DNA of 64,000 nt from Alphaproteobacteria bacterium (lineage in GTDB: Bacteria > Pseudomonadota > Alphaproteobacteria > GCA-2731375), in the NCBI GenBank assembly GCA_016776605.1, contig JADHTB010000003.1, positions 248,001 to 312,000 on the forward strand, written 5' to 3'. Numbering within the stretch: position 1 is the stretch's first letter; the number at the start of each line of letters is the position of its first letter. Both the position numbers and the translations under genes were made by a program. A model generated the notes under the pieces. That model saw nothing but the letters and a program-made list of their open reading frames with translations. It ran no database searches and was not told where the DNA came from. Below are positions 35,201 to 45,981 of the stretch, piece by piece.

Positions 35201-35960
35201 AATCGGGCGGGCGTTTTTCCAGAAAGGCGGCGGCGCCTTCCTGCTGCTCGCCGGATTTGTGATAGCCCGGCACCACCCGGTCCACGATATCGGCCATTCT
35301 GTCGCCCATGATCGGTTCCATATGAATGCGGAAGCTGGCCTTTAGCACTTTCAGGCACGAGGGGCTCAAGGCGAGGAGTTGCTGGCACCAATCGGCGACC
35401 TCGTCATCCAGTTTCTCCATCGGCACGACGGCGTTGACCAGACCCCAATCCAGCATCTGTTGGGCGGTGTATTGGCGGGTCAGCATCCACATCTCACGGG
35501 CCCGCTTGTGGCCCAGAATGTTGGCCGAATGCGAGACCGGATAACCGCTGGCCGGCGAGCCGACGCGGGGCCCGGTCTGGCCAAAGCGGGCATGCTCGGC
35601 GGCAATGGTGAAGTCACATAGATAGGCCAGGTGATTGCCGCCGCCGATGGCATAGCCCGGCACCCGGGCGATGACCGGTTTGGGGCAATCGACAATGTAA
35701 CGCCCCAGCCGCCATTCGGTGTCCTCGAGACCGCCATCCGCCTCCCAGTTGACATCACCGCCGGCGCTGAAGGAACGCTCCCCGGCGCCGGTCAGCACCA
35801 CGACGCCGATATTTCGGTCGTCATAGGTGCGCAGCACGGCGTCCTCCAATTCGAGAATGGTATCGCCGGTAAAAGAGTTTAGCGCCTTTGGCCGATTGAT
35901 GGTGATCGTGCAGACGTAATCCTTGATCTCGAACAGGATGTCTTTGTAGTCGCCGCTCAT
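35184..35960 (-). CDS. Crotonase-superfamily enzyme (BadI/MenB-like)
   Basis: 258 residues. The oxyanion-hole pattern FSAGGDV (about residue 63) and the following GYAIGGGNHLAYLCDFTIA segment mark the crotonase fold. The FGQTGPRVGSPASGYPVSHSANILG stretch, split over residues 126-150, resembles BadI (2-ketocyclohexanecarboxyl-CoA hydrolase) and MenB more than standard enoyl-CoA hydratases. It could open an alicyclic ring or hydrate an enoyl-CoA. The AliA-like ligase at 6732 would fit an alicyclic-acid pathway, although the genes are far apart. Confidence 0.82.
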   Translation of the reverse strand: MSGDYKDILFEIKDYVCTITINRPKALNSFTGDTILELEDAVLRTYDDRNIGVVVLTGAGERSFSAGGDVNWEADGGLEDTEWRLGRYIVDCPKPVIARVPGYAIGGGNHLAYLCDFTIAAEHARFGQTGPRVGSPASGYPVSHSANILGHKRAREMWMLTRQYTAQQMLDWGLVNAVVPMEKLDDEVADWCQQLLALSPSCLKVLKASFRIHMEPIMGDRMADIVDRVVPGYHKSGEQQEGAAAFLEKRPPDFSPWR

Positions 35961-36003
35961 AGTGTGTTTCCTCCGTTATGATTCGCCTGAATTCTCGATT
36001 GAC

Positions 36004-37674
36004 TTAGAACAAGCCGGTGATCTGGCCGTTTTCGTCCAGGCCGATGGTTTCCGCCGCCGGGCGCGAGGGCAGGCCGGGCATGGTCATGATATCGCCACAG
36101 ACCACGACCAGGAATTCGGCGCCCGCCGCCAGACGGATTTCACGGATCGAAATTGCGTGGCCCGAGGGCGCGCCCTTGCGGTTCGGATCGGTGGAAAAGC
36201 TGTATTGGGTCTTGGCCACGCAGATCGGCAGATGGCCGTAACCTTGCTCCTGCAATTGTTGGAAACGTTCGCTGACCACGCGGTCGGCGCTGATATCATC
36301 GGCGCCATAGATGCGCTGGGCCACGGTGCGCATTTTCTCCCACAACGGCATCTTGTCTTCATAGAGCGTCTTGAAATCCGAGGTGCCCGATTGCGCCAGC
36401 GCCGCCACTTTGTGGGCCAGACTTTCCGCACCTGCGCCGCCATCCGCCCAATGGCTGCAAACATGAGCTTCGACGCCGAAACCCTTGCAATATTCGCCGA
36501 TCGCTGCCATTTCTCTTTTTGTATCGGCATCAAAACGATTGATCGCAACCACCGCTTGGACGCCAAACTGGGCCAGGTTTTCCAGATGCCGGCCCAGATT
36601 TTCCAATCCCCGTTGCAAGGCGGCGACGTCCTCCTTGCCCAGATCGCCCCGGGCCACCCCGCCATGCATCTTCAATGCCCGGACCGTGGCCACCAGCACC
36701 ACCGCATCGGGGCGCAGGTCGGCTTTGCGGCATTTGATATTGAAGAACTTCTCCGCCCCCAGGTCAGCGCCGAAGCCGGCTTCGGTCACGACAAAGTCGG
36801 CCATTTTCAAAGCTGCCTTGGTGGCGACGACGGAATTGCAGCCATGGGCGATGTTGGCGAAGGGGCCGCCATGAATGAAGGCCGGATTGTTTTCCAGGGT
36901 TTGCGCCAGATTGGGCTGGATCGCATCTTTCAACAACGCCGCCATGGCGCCGTCGGCGCTTAGCTCCCGCGCCGTGACCACTTCGCGGGCACCATTTTGC
37001 GCTACCACCATGTTGCCCAGGCGGCGGTGCAGATCGTCGCTGTCCGAGGCCAGACAGAACACCGCCATCACTTCCGAGGCCACGGTAATGTCAAAGCCGT
37101 CCTGGCGTGGAAAACCATTCGCCACGCCGCCCAGATTGGCGACGATGGAACGCAATGCCCGGTCGTTCATATCGACCACCCGGCGCCAGGATATCCGCCG
37201 GGCATCGATGCCCAGTTTGTTGCCCCAATAAATATGGTTGTCCAGCATGGCCGCCAGCAGGTTGTTGGCCGCACCGATGGCGTGAAAATCGCCGGTGAAA
37301 TGCAGATTGATATCTTCCATCGGCACAACCTGGGCGTAACCGCCGCCCGCCGCCCCGCCCTTGGTGCCAAAACACGGGCCCAGGCTGGGTTCCCGCAGAC
37401 ATATCGCGGTCCGCTTGCCGATCCGGTTCATGGCATCGCCCAGGCCGACGGTGGTCGTCGTCTTGCCCTCGCCGGCTGGTGTCGGCGTGATGGCGGTAAC
37501 CAGGATCAGCTTGCCGCTGGGCCGATCCCCCAGAGAGGCCAGATAGCCCAGGTCCACCTTGGCCTTGTCAGGGCCATAGCGGTACAGATGCTGGGCAGGG
37601 ATGTTCAGTTTTTCGCCAATCTGCTCGATGGGCAGGGCGCTGGCCTGACGGGCGATTTCAATATCTGGCTGCAT
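36004..37674 (-). CDS. fhs: Formate-tetrahydrofolate ligase
   Basis: 556 residues from ATG 37674, the family's normal length. The ATP-binding [16 protein letters not shown] (about residues 59-74), [19 protein letters not shown] and DINLHFTGD (FTHFS signatures) are all present. It ligates formate to tetrahydrofolate using ATP and feeds C1 units to purine and serine synthesis. It is preceded on the same strand by an M20 deacetylase gene with a 17-bp gap. Confidence 0.96.
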   Translation of the reverse strand: MQPDIEIARQASALPIEQIGEKLNIPAQHLYRYGPDKAKVDLGYLASLGDRPSGKLILVTAITPTPAGEGKTTTTVGLGDAMNRIGKRTAICLREPSLGPCFGTKGGAAGGGYAQVVPMEDINLHFTGDFHAIGAANNLLAAMLDNHIYWGNKLGIDARRISWRRVVDMNDRALRSIVANLGGVANGFPRQDGFDITVASEVMAVFCLASDSDDLHRRLGNMVVAQNGAREVVTARELSADGAMAALLKDAIQPNLAQTLENNPAFIHGGPFANIAHGCNSVVATKAALKMADFVVTEAGFGADLGAEKFFNIKCRKADLRPDAVVLVATVRALKMHGGVARGDLGKEDVAALQRGLENLGRHLENLAQFGVQAVVAINRFDADTKREMAAIGEYCKGFGVEAHVCSHWADGGAGAESLAHKVAALAQSGTSDFKTLYEDKMPLWEKMRTVAQRIYGADDISADRVVSERFQQLQEQGYGHLPICVAKTQYSFSTDPNRKGAPSGHAISIREIRLAAGAEFLVVVCGDIMTMPGLPSRPAAETIGLDENGQITGLF

Positions 37675-37691
37675 GTTCTTGGGTTCCCTTG

Positions 37692-38972
37692 TTAGATCTT
37701 TTGCAGGCCACACCATTCGGCGATGAACAACGCCATGGCCTGGGTATTTTGCCGTACGGATTCCAAATTGACGCGTTCGTCAAAACCATGGATCGCATCG
37801 GACAAAGGGCCGTAGACCAGGCCCGGAATATCCGCATACAGACCAAAAAAGCGCGCGTCCGTAGTCGCCGTGGTGGCATGCGCTTCTAATGGTTTGCCAT
37901 AGGCCTCCTGGTGGGCCCAGCCCAGGGCCGCCTCGGCCTCATCGGCGTCTTGCAAGACGTAGCCTTCGGCCAGAAAGCCGTTATAGGTAATTTGCGGCGG
38001 CGCGTTGCGCAGAAAGGCGTCCTGCGAGGCAGCCTGACGGATACAGTCTTCCAGTTCCGCCTTGCGGGTCCCCAGATCGTCGCCGGGATAGATCGCCACG
38101 CGAAGATCAAAGACGCACCAGGACGGTACGGACGAGGCCCAATCGCCGCCCTCTATTTTGCCAACGTTAAAGTTGATCGGGTGATCATGGTCGGCGTAAT
38201 GGGGTTGATCGACCCGTTCGGCGTTCCACTTTTTCTCCAGCTCCTTCAGACCCTGGATCAAAACGAAAGCCGCATCGATGGCGTTCGAGCCGGTGCCCGC
38301 ATAGGCGACATGAACGGGGATGCCCTGAACCTTGATTTGTAGCCAGATCACGCCGATTTGGGCCCGCACCAAACTGTCACCCATGGGCTCCGGGATCAAC
38401 GCCGCCTCGGCCCGATAGCCCCGCGCCAGACAGGCCAGGGCGCCGTTGCCGGTGCATTCCTCCTCCACCACGGATTGTAGGAAGACATCCGCCGCCGGCC
38501 GCAGGCCCAGGTTTTGCAGCGACCGCAAAGCGTACATGGCGCCCACCAGGCCGGCCTTCATATCGCCGGCGCCGCGGCCATACATCCAGCCGCCATCGAT
38601 GCGCGGCTGATAGGGCGGCGATGTCCACATCTCGTGCGGTCCCTCGGGCACCACATCAATATGGCCGTTCAGGATCAGCGAGCGGCCCTTGGGGTTTTCG
38701 GCGCGGTGGCCGCCAACCACGTTGAAGGCGTTGTCATAGTCCGTATAGACTGGCGAGAAACCCGGCAGATGGCTGATCTGATCCACATCGATTTGCCAGC
38801 GATCAACCGCCAGACCCTGTTCGCGCATGGCCACGGCCATGAAGTCCTGGGCGGTATGTTCCCGGCCCCGGCGCGAGGGGAATTTGACCAGTTCGGCGGT
38901 AAAGTCCACCTGTTCCTCGAAGCCGGCGTCGACCGCGTCCTTGATCTGTCCGGCAATGGCATTTTCCAGCAT
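37692..38972 (-). CDS. M20-family deacetylase/peptidase (ArgE/DapE-like)
   Basis: 426 residues from ATG 38972, which has GGAGGAAAACC in front. Metal-binding patterns include [11 protein letters not shown] and [18 protein letters not shown], followed by [14 protein letters not shown] with the catalytic glutamate pair. This is the zinc-dependent acetylornithine-deacetylase-like group; the exact acyl-amino acid substrate is unknown. It is transcribed just before fhs. A structured repeat element lies immediately upstream of its ribosome-binding site. Confidence 0.86.
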   Translation of the reverse strand: MLENAIAGQIKDAVDAGFEEQVDFTAELVKFPSRRGREHTAQDFMAVAMREQGLAVDRWQIDVDQISHLPGFSPVYTDYDNAFNVVGGHRAENPKGRSLILNGHIDVVPEGPHEMWTSPPYQPRIDGGWMYGRGAGDMKAGLVGAMYALRSLQNLGLRPAADVFLQSVVEEECTGNGALACLARGYRAEAALIPEPMGDSLVRAQIGVIWLQIKVQGIPVHVAYAGTGSNAIDAAFVLIQGLKELEKKWNAERVDQPHYADHDHPINFNVGKIEGGDWASSVPSWCVFDLRVAIYPGDDLGTRKAELEDCIRQAASQDAFLRNAPPQITYNGFLAEGYVLQDADEAEAALGWAHQEAYGKPLEAHATTATTDARFFGLYADIPGLVYGPLSDAIHGFDERVNLESVRQNTQAMALFIAEWCGLQKI

Positions 38973-38989
38973 GGTTTTCCTCCCGCACC

Positions 38990-39113
38990 AAGAGCGCATT
39001 CGAAGAAAATGCGCTCAAACTCTCAAAAATAGAGCAATCGAACCAATCACCTAGAGCAATTCCGAATTAATGAGAATCGCGAAAGCGACCCCAATTAATT
39101 GAAAATTGCTCCA
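38990..39113 (+). repeat. Composite structured element, subfamily I with inserted arm
   Basis: 124 bp. It aligns with the 103-bp copy at 53598-53700 at both ends but carries a central stretch (about 39051-39076, TAGAGCAATTCCGAATTAATG and following) that matches the reversed right arm of subfamily II. The inner stem is now TCGC-GAAA-GCGA. This looks like nested insertion or recombination of two copies. Confidence 0.75.
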
Positions 39114-39211
39114 GCACAGACGCCAGAATAGGATCATTAGGTGAAGGTAACCAGCCCGAAAGGCCGGAAGGTGGGGTCAGCGCTTTCGACTTGGCATAAT
39201 GCGCCGGCCGC

Positions 39212-42200
39212 CTATTCCGCCACCGGCCGCAAATCTTCCGCCGTATCAAGCATGTCATCAATCTCGACGATCCGGTGGCTGCCCCGCGCCAGGTAGGTGT
39301 AGACCACGGGGATGACGAAAAGGGTGAAAAGAGTGCCGACCAAGAGGCCGCCGACGATAACCCAGCCGATGTCCTGACGGCTTTCGGCGCCGGCACCGGT
39401 TGCGGTGGCCAGAGGCAGCGCCCCCAAAACCATGGCGCCAGTGGTCATCAGGATCGGCCGCAGCCGCAGCATCGCCGATTCCAGTACCGCCTCGTGCGCG
39501 CTCTTGCCGCGTCGGCGGATCTGATTGGCGAACTCCACGATCAGGATGCCATGTTTGGTGATCAGGCCGATCAGGGTAACCAGTCCGACCTGGCTGTATA
39601 TGTTCAGTGTGCCGCCGCTAAAGCTGAGCGCCGCCAGGGCGCCGGCAATCGACAACGGCACGGTCAGCATGATGATGAAGGGATCAACGAAGCTTTCGAA
39701 CTGCGCCGACAGCACAAGGTAGATAAAAAGCAGCGCCAGCAGGAAGGTAATGTAGATGTCGGCGCTGGTTTTCTTGAACTCGCGCGAGGGGCCGGAATAG
39801 TCGATCTGCGCGGTCTGGGGAATAACGCTTCGCGCCGTTTCCTCGAGGAATCTCAGGCCCTCCTCCAGGCTGTAGCCCGGCGTCAGGCTGGCCGAAATCT
39901 TGGCCGCGCGCAGCTGATTAAAATGATTGAGTTCCTTGGGCGTTACCGTCTCGGTGATCGAGATCAGGTTCGAGAGCTGCACCATCTCGCCGGTCGCCGT
40001 GCGCACAAAGATGCGGCGCAGGGCGTCCGGGTTGGTGCGGTCGACATCGGCAATCTGGACGATGACGTCGTATTGCTCGCCGTCCCGTTTGAAGCGCGTC
40101 ACCTCGCGGCCGCCCAGCAATGTCTCCAATGTACGCCCCGCTGCCGCCAGATCGATATTCATGGTCTCGACTTTGTCGCGGTTAATCTGAACCTTGAGCT
40201 GTGGCGTGTTTAGCCGCAGGTTGGTATTCAGGTTGCTCAAACCCTCATTCGCTTCGGCCTTTTCAACAATAGCCTCGACCCAATGAGAAAGCGTCTCGTA
40301 AGACTGCACCGTCTGGATCACCAGTTCGATTGGCTTGGCGCTGCGTGACTGCCCCAAGGGCGGCGGCAGTATGGCAAAGGCCTTGAGGCCGGGGTTGGCG
40401 CCAACCTTCGGGCGGAGTTCGTTGGCGATCTCGGCCGCCGAGCGCTTTCGCTCCCGCCAGTTCTTTAAATTCAGAAAGGTGATGCCCTGCGAGACCACCG
40501 GATAGCCGGCGACCACGAAAAAGTGCGCGACCTCGGGCACCGCCTCGACGATCGGCTCGAAGCGGGCCGCATATTTGTCGGTATAATCGATCGTGGCACC
40601 CTCCGGCGCCTGGAAGAACAGCCGGATCAGGCCCTGGTCCTCATAGGGCGCCAGCTCCGACTTCAGGCTGGTGAACAGTGGATAGCTGGCGCCGGCAACG
40701 ACGAGACCGACGAGGAGCACCAGTGGCCGAACCCGAAGCGCCAAGCCGAGGCACCGGCGATAACCGCGGGTCAAGCCGTTGAGGAAATTCTCAATGATGC
40801 GGTAGAAAAAATTCTGCGTCTCCGCGTCGTGATGGCGCAGGAAGCGTGAGCACATCATTGGAGACAGGGTCAGCGCGACAAAGCCCGAGACCAGCACGGC
40901 GCCGGCCAGGGTCCAGGCGAACTCGGTAAAGAGCTTGCCGGTGGTTCCGCTCATGAACCCAACCGGCACGTAGACCGCAACCAGCGTCAAAGTCATCGCG
41001 ACGATGGCGAAGCCGATCTCGCGGCTACCCCGCAGCGCCGCGCGGATCGGCGATAGCCCGGCCTCGATGTGGCGGTGAATATTTTCCAGCATGACAATGG
41101 AATCGTCGACCACCAACCCGATGGCCAGCACCATCGAAAGCAGGGTCAGCGTATTGATTGAGAAGCCGAAGAGATACATGACGACGCAGGCGCCGATCAA
41201 CGAGACCGGGATGGTGACGATCGGCACCAGCACGGCGCGGAAAGAGCGCAGGAAAAAGAAAATCATCAGAACGACCAGCACCACCGCCTCGATGATGGTC
41301 TGGTAAACGTTGTCGATCGAGGCGTTGATGAAGACCGTGGTATCGTAGGCGACACGCACCTGCATACCCTTGGGCAGGCTGGCACTGATCTTCGGCACGG
41401 CAGCGTGCACCGCCTTCGAGACGTCCAACGGATTGGCCGTCGCCTGCTTGATAATTCCAAGGGCGATCGCCGTATCGCCGCCGTAGCGCACGGTGCGGCG
41501 TTCGTCCTGTGCCCCAATGCGGGCATGGCCGACATCGGCAAGCCGCACCAGAAAGCCCTCCACCCGCTTAACCACCATATTATTGAAGTCTTCCGGCGTC
41601 TTGAGATCGGTCTCATACAATACCGAAAACTCGCGATCCGTACTCTCGATGCGCCCGGCCGGAATATCGGCGTTCTGCCGACGCAAAGCCTCGATTACAT
41701 CCTGCGGCGTCAATTTGTATGCCGCCAACCGGTCCGGGTTGAGCGAGATCCGCATCGAGTAACGCCGCTCGCCGAAGATCCGCGCCTGGGCCACGCCGGG
41801 CAGCACTTGTAAGCTGTCCCTGACATAGCGATCGGCATAGTCAGTGATTTCCGACGGCGTGTGGCGATCACTGGTGAAGGCCAGGTACATGATGGCCTGA
41901 GCATCGGCCTCGGCCTTGCGGATCACCGGCTCCTCAATCTCGTTCGGCAGCTTGCCACGCACCCGCCCGACGCGATCGCGGACATCCGCGGCGGCGCCGT
42001 CGGGCTCGCGGCCCAGCACGAAGGTAACCGTAATCTGACTGCTCTCGGGCCGGGTGACCGAGGTGATGAAATCGATGCCCTCGATCCCGGCCAGCGAGTC
42101 TTCCAGCACCTTGGTCACTTGCGATTCAACAATCTGGGCGTCGGCGCCGCGGTAAGTCGTCGCAACCGTGACCACGGCGGCGTCGATATTTGGATACTCG

Positions 42201-42304
42201 CGGATGGCGAGCCGCTGGTAGGCGACGATGCCGAGCAGAACCAACACCAGGCTCAATACTGTCGCGAAGACCGGCCGGCTGATGCAGATGTCGGAGAGCC
42301 GCAT
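39212..42304 (-). CDS. RND-family efflux pump inner-membrane subunit (AcrB/MdtB-like)
   Basis: 1030 residues from ATG 42304. It begins MRLSDICISRPVFATVLSLV, as HAE-1 pumps do, and the proton-relay Asp pair is in AIGLVVDDSIVMLENI (helix 4). A second internal repeat of the fold begins after about residue 520. It works with the adaptor encoded 13 bp upstream. No outer-membrane factor gene is in the window, so a TolC-like protein from elsewhere must complete the system. Confidence 0.93.
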   Translation of the reverse strand: MRLSDICISRPVFATVLSLVLVLLGIVAYQRLAIREYPNIDAAVVTVATTYRGADAQIVESQVTKVLEDSLAGIEGIDFITSVTRPESSQITVTFVLGREPDGAAADVRDRVGRVRGKLPNEIEEPVIRKAEADAQAIMYLAFTSDRHTPSEITDYADRYVRDSLQVLPGVAQARIFGERRYSMRISLNPDRLAAYKLTPQDVIEALRRQNADIPAGRIESTDREFSVLYETDLKTPEDFNNMVVKRVEGFLVRLADVGHARIGAQDERRTVRYGGDTAIALGIIKQATANPLDVSKAVHAAVPKISASLPKGMQVRVAYDTTVFINASIDNVYQTIIEAVVLVVLMIFFFLRSFRAVLVPIVTIPVSLIGACVVMYLFGFSINTLTLLSMVLAIGLVVDDSIVMLENIHRHIEAGLSPIRAALRGSREIGFAIVAMTLTLVAVYVPVGFMSGTTGKLFTEFAWTLAGAVLVSGFVALTLSPMMCSRFLRHHDAETQNFFYRIIENFLNGLTRGYRRCLGLALRVRPLVLLVGLVVAGASYPLFTSLKSELAPYEDQGLIRLFFQAPEGATIDYTDKYAARFEPIVEAVPEVAHFFVVAGYPVVSQGITFLNLKNWRERKRSAAEIANELRPKVGANPGLKAFAILPPPLGQSRSAKPIELVIQTVQSYETLSHWVEAIVEKAEANEGLSNLNTNLRLNTPQLKVQINRDKVETMNIDLAAAGRTLETLLGGREVTRFKRDGEQYDVIVQIADVDRTNPDALRRIFVRTATGEMVQLSNLISITETVTPKELNHFNQLRAAKISASLTPGYSLEEGLRFLEETARSVIPQTAQIDYSGPSREFKKTSADIYITFLLALLFIYLVLSAQFESFVDPFIIMLTVPLSIAGALAALSFSGGTLNIYSQVGLVTLIGLITKHGILIVEFANQIRRRGKSAHEAVLESAMLRLRPILMTTGAMVLGALPLATATGAGAESRQDIGWVIVGGLLVGTLFTLFVIPVVYTYLARGSHRIVEIDDMLDTAEDLRPVAE

Positions 42305-42317
42305 GCTGTCGACCCGC

Positions 42318-43397
42318 CTATTGCTTCCCAGGACCGGGGGCGGCGTAATCAACCACCTTGACTCGGTAACCCGGCCGCAATTTGATTTGCCCCGCCGTGA
42401 TCACCGTATCGCCTTTGCTCAAGCCGGCCACCACCTCGACCCGCCCGGTCTGGCGCAGACCCAGGCTGACCTTGGTCAGCACTGCCTTGTCGTCCTGGAT
42501 GCGGTAGACGAACTGACCATCGCCGCGCTGCATGATCGCCGATTCCGGCACCACCAGAGCGTCGTTGCGCTGGTCGACCAGCAGCAAGATGCGGGTGAAC
42601 ATGCCGGGGCGAAGCCGCCGCTCTGGGTTCGCCACCTTGGCCTTGACCGCTATGCTGCGGCCGTTGATATCGATCACTGGCGAGATCGCGTAGATTTGTC
42701 CCTCGAAGATTTCGCCTGGCAGCGCATCCGGCTCCGCGCTGATGGTGCCACCATTGCGAATGATGCGGTAGTAACGCTCGGGCAGGCGGAACTCGACCTT
42801 GAGCGGATCCAGGCTGACCAGCGTAACCAGGCCGTTCTTCGCCTCGACGAACTCGCCCAGACTAACCTGGCGCAGGCCGATGGTTCCGGCAAAGGGGGCG
42901 ACGATCCGCATCTTTTGCAGCCGCGCCTTGTTCACCTCCACGTTGGCCTCGTCGATACGCTTCTCGGACAAGGCCCGGTCCAGGATTTCACCGCTGCTGT
43001 GGCCCTTCTGGTTCATTTTCACGGCGCGGTCATAGTTGTGCCGGCTTAGGTTCAGCCGCGCCTCGGCTTGCCGCAGTTGCGCCTGATAGATCGTGGCATC
43101 AAGCCGGAACAGTAGTTGGCCGCGCGTCACCGGCTGGCCTTCCTGGAAGGAGATCTCGATAATGCGGCCGTCCACTTCCGGACGGATGGTTATGGCCTCG
43201 TTGGCGACGAAATCGCCAATCGAGAGCACCGACTCCACCAGGGATTCTGATGCCAAAGTCACGGCTTCGACGGCGACGATCCTGGCCTTGGATTGCGCCT
43301 GCGCCCGCCCCGCGCCCGGCCCGGCCGCGGCAAGGACGAGAATGGCGGCAAATACCGCCGCAGTAATCGTACAAGAGATAAAACACCGTCCGGGCAA
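42318..43397 (-). CDS. RND efflux periplasmic adaptor (membrane fusion protein)
   Basis: 359 residues with an N-terminal signal-like hydrophobic segment (ITAAVFAAILVLAAAGPGAG). The lipoyl-like halves appear at IRPEVDGRIIEISFQEGQPV and APFAGTIGLRQVSLGEFV, flanking a helical hairpin (QAEARLNLSRHNYDRAVKM). There is no lipobox Cys. It bridges the RND pump to the outer-membrane channel. It is the first gene of the two-gene operon, and a structured element lies about 60 bp upstream. Confidence 0.92.
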   Translation of the reverse strand: MPGRCFISCTITAAVFAAILVLAAAGPGAGRAQAQSKARIVAVEAVTLASESLVESVLSIGDFVANEAITIRPEVDGRIIEISFQEGQPVTRGQLLFRLDATIYQAQLRQAEARLNLSRHNYDRAVKMNQKGHSSGEILDRALSEKRIDEANVEVNKARLQKMRIVAPFAGTIGLRQVSLGEFVEAKNGLVTLVSLDPLKVEFRLPERYYRIIRNGGTISAEPDALPGEIFEGQIYAISPVIDINGRSIAVKAKVANPERRLRPGMFTRILLLVDQRNDALVVPESAIMQRGDGQFVYRIQDDKAVLTKVSLGLRQTGRVEVVAGLSKGDTVITAGQIKLRPGYRVKVVDYAAPGPGKQ

Positions 43398-43457
43398 CGC
43401 AACGAACCTTCCTTAAACCGGGCTTCCCGGATTAATTTTCCCAACAGCGAAACAAGC

Positions 43458-43561
43458 TGGAGCAATCTGCCATTAGTTTGAGTCGCTGACGCGACCCAAG
43501 CGATTGGTTCAATTGCTCCAATCTTAAGAGTCAGAGCACATTCAAAAATGAATGTGCTCTA
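43458..43561 (-). repeat. 104-bp structured element, subfamily I, reverse orientation
   Basis: Starts TGGAGCAATC and ends ATGTGCTCTA. The strongest hairpin is AGAGCACATTC (43533-43543) with GAATGTGCTCT (43550-43560), an 11-bp perfect stem. The inner hairpin is GTCGC-TGAC-GCGAC (43482-43495), which matches the copy at 13717 except for one loop base. Confidence 0.8.
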
Positions 43562-43616
43562 GCACTATGACAAAATCGCGGTTAGCACAATGACCCAAAT
43601 GGCGCGCCGATGCGGG

Positions 43617-45107
43617 CTATTCTGCCTTGTCTGGCTTGGGTTTCGGCGCGGCGGATACCGTGTAAAGCTGGCTTTCGACGCCAAGATAATTGTCCCAGGC
43701 GAACCAATAGGCGATATGACCGGCCACCCGTGGCAGGCGGGCGCCGCCGGGGCCAATCAATGCGGCCTCGGTTACCGTCCAGGGGCCGTTCGCTGCCTGC
43801 AGCTTTCCAATCTGATCATGCGCCGCGAAGGTATGCTCTCCCCGTTCATAGGCGCGCACGGTGCGTGAAGCACTATCACCCAGCAGGACCAGATTACGCC
43901 CGGCCAGGGCGTCATTGATCACGGCGCCGCCCTTGAAAGCCGCCAGGGGCCAGGCCTTGGCCGCGCCAAAGGTCCGGATGCCGAAAACATAAGCTTTCTG
44001 TTGCAAAGGGGAGCCGGGCCGGACCAGGGACGGAAACATCAGGTCCGGCGAGGCGAAATAGTCCTTGTAGACCACGTCGGAGCTGTAGTCGCGCCGGTAG
44101 CCGGTTTCCGCCGCCAGCACCGTGGTTTCCGGGTGATCCTGGCGCCACTGCCTCCAGGTGGTGATGGCGACGGGGCGGATTTTCAGGCGAATGCCACTTT
44201 TCGCCAGGGGGCCGGCCACGGGCTCGCCGGTGAACTGGTTCCACAGGCTCAAGGTTTCCCAATCAAACATCAGTTTATTGGAGCGGTAGAGCAGTCCGGA
44301 GGAACCAAAAACAAACGGCTGGCCCCGGCCCGGCAGCTCGGCCCGGCCCCGCAATAGGGTCTCGTACAGAATGCCGGAGCCGCACAGAGTGCAATAGGCC
44401 AGGGCCACGGGAACACCGCCGATGGTGTCGTTCAACATCTCGTGCCAGCCCATGATGCGCAAGGGATAGGCCCGCGCGTCGCCGGCGATTTCAACGGCGA
44501 ATACCAGATCATCCCCGGTCAGATAATCCGCTGCCGCCGCCGCGATCATATGGGGATAATCCAGGGACGGAATGCCGGTCATGGCCGCCACGCCGCCCCA
44601 GACAATCTCCTCCATACGCACCCGCATGCCGTCCCCGTTTTGCCATCCGGCGCGAAAGAAGAGGTCGAATTTAGGATCGACCCGGCGCAGCGTATCGACC
44701 ATCAGGGCGGCAAAACTGGGATGGGGACGCAGCTTTGGGTTGGCCTCCTGCCACAACATCCATTCGAACCAGTCTTTTGCCTCGTGCCCGGTCAGGGCCT
44801 TCAAGGTGGCCAGAATGGGCGCTTCGTCATTATTGGAAAACTGCAGGGCCAGAATAAGACCGGCGACAACATCCTGTTTGCCCCGTTGGCGTAAAAATTC
44901 CAGCGCCTCGCCGGCTCGTTCCGCTGAACCGAGAAGGACCGCCTGGCTGGCGCCGGCGACGGCATCGTTACGAAGGCCGTGGCCGGCATGGGCGCGGGGG
45001 TTGGCAATAAAAAGCGTCACAAGGGCAAGTAAGACAACAGCCCGCCAGGAAATCCATTTCGGCGCAAGAAAATATGCAACGACGGGCGTAGGCATGGGCA
45101 TAGGCAT
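43617..45107 (-). CDS. DUF3179 domain protein
   Basis: 496 residues. It has an N-terminal hydrophobic segment (AVVLLALVTLFIANP) that may be a signal peptide or anchor. The DUF3179 region begins near residue 210: ARAYPLRIMGWHEMLNDTIGG, VALAYCTLCGSGI (with two cysteines), LLYRSNKLMFD and SLWNQFTGE. The function of this family is not known; the CTLC cysteines may be redox or metal sites. It sits between a repeat element and a PAS_5 gene on the same strand. Confidence 0.82.
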   Translation of the reverse strand: MPMPMPTPVVAYFLAPKWISWRAVVLLALVTLFIANPRAHAGHGLRNDAVAGASQAVLLGSAERAGEALEFLRQRGKQDVVAGLILALQFSNNDEAPILATLKALTGHEAKDWFEWMLWQEANPKLRPHPSFAALMVDTLRRVDPKFDLFFRAGWQNGDGMRVRMEEIVWGGVAAMTGIPSLDYPHMIAAAAADYLTGDDLVFAVEIAGDARAYPLRIMGWHEMLNDTIGGVPVALAYCTLCGSGILYETLLRGRAELPGRGQPFVFGSSGLLYRSNKLMFDWETLSLWNQFTGEPVAGPLAKSGIRLKIRPVAITTWRQWRQDHPETTVLAAETGYRRDYSSDVVYKDYFASPDLMFPSLVRPGSPLQQKAYVFGIRTFGAAKAWPLAAFKGGAVINDALAGRNLVLLGDSASRTVRAYERGEHTFAAHDQIGKLQAANGPWTVTEAALIGPGGARLPRVAGHIAYWFAWDNYLGVESQLYTVSAAPKPKPDKAE

Positions 45108-45187
45108 AAATCCATCATATTCCAGCGTGGCCGCGGGAGTTTACGCCATCCGCGCGGCCCATGCCACGGCTCATGCCACGGTCTGGC

Positions 45188-45652
45188 CTATTGGCAGTGG
45201 ACCACCGCCAAAATCATATTCACCTTGGCGCCATCATCCGACAACGGTAACAACAAATGCTGCATCTGAAAAAGGCGAACGCGGCTCTGGCGAAATTCGA
45301 TGCAGGCATATTGCGGCTCGCCACGATCCACCGCCCGGCGATACAGGTCGGCAACCTCGTCCGTCTGGGCGCCATAGTCGATTTCCGATAAACGACACCC
45401 GGTCAACTCGCAGCCAAAGCGCGCGATGACCTCGGTGCCCACCAGGCGAAAGCTGATCTGTGGCGCCTGCGTGTCCGTGGCTTGGCCGCCCACGTCGGCC
45501 AGCATTAATTTGGGCAATAGGCGGGGAATATCGGCGGGGTTCAGATCCTTGCGCGCCGGCATGGGCCGTTGGCCGCGCACGCGCTGCCAATAGCCCAGCG
45601 CCTGCTGCAACGCCGCGTCGGCGCCCGTATCCAAAACCTTCGCCGTTACCAT
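45188..45652 (-). CDS. PAS_5-type single-domain protein (second copy)
   Basis: 154 residues, paralogous to the protein at 15313-15810: NPADIPRLLPKLML, ISFRLVGTEVIARFG, and a final HLLLPLSDDGAKVNMILAVV strand. The body is a single PAS-like domain with no output module. The family is amplified in Rhodospirillales. It lies 80 bp upstream of the DUF3179 gene on the same strand. Possible role: sensing or a localisation adaptor, not shown. Confidence 0.75.
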   Translation of the reverse strand: MVTAKVLDTGADAALQQALGYWQRVRGQRPMPARKDLNPADIPRLLPKLMLADVGGQATDTQAPQISFRLVGTEVIARFGCELTGCRLSEIDYGAQTDEVADLYRRAVDRGEPQYACIEFRQSRVRLFQMQHLLLPLSDDGAKVNMILAVVHCQ

Positions 45653-45878
45653 TCAACCCCTCCGGACGACACCCCCCGCGCGCAAGCATCGCGGCGTGTC
45701 GGAACGCAAGGTTTATGGCTAATGCGGCGTTAACCAAGTGATGGGCATCACAAACGGGATTGAATTTTCATCTATTCGACCAGAAATCGTAAAATTCCAG
45801 GCCAATCTACATGGTTGTGCAGGGTCGCCGGTTCCCGGAAAGCGGATCCGACAACCCTGAACCAATCCTGAAGCGGGC

Positions 45879-45981
45879 TAGAGCATTTTCATTCTGAAAA
45901 TGCTCAGATCTTTAGAATTAGAGCTATTTTTCCAATCACTTAGAATCGCTTCGCGATTCTCTTTAATTCGGAATTGCTCTA
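45879..45981 (+). repeat. 103-bp structured element, subfamily II
   Basis: Exactly 103 bp. First hairpin GAGCATTTTC-ATTCT-GAAAATGCTC, inner stem AGAATCGC-TTC-GCGATTCT, end GGAATTGCTCTA. The last three bases, read on the minus strand, are the TAG stop of the flavin-reductase gene (45979-45981). Confidence 0.85.

Noticed and set aside
35962..36963. 333-residue plus-strand frame
   Set aside because: Antisense to fhs, no motifs.
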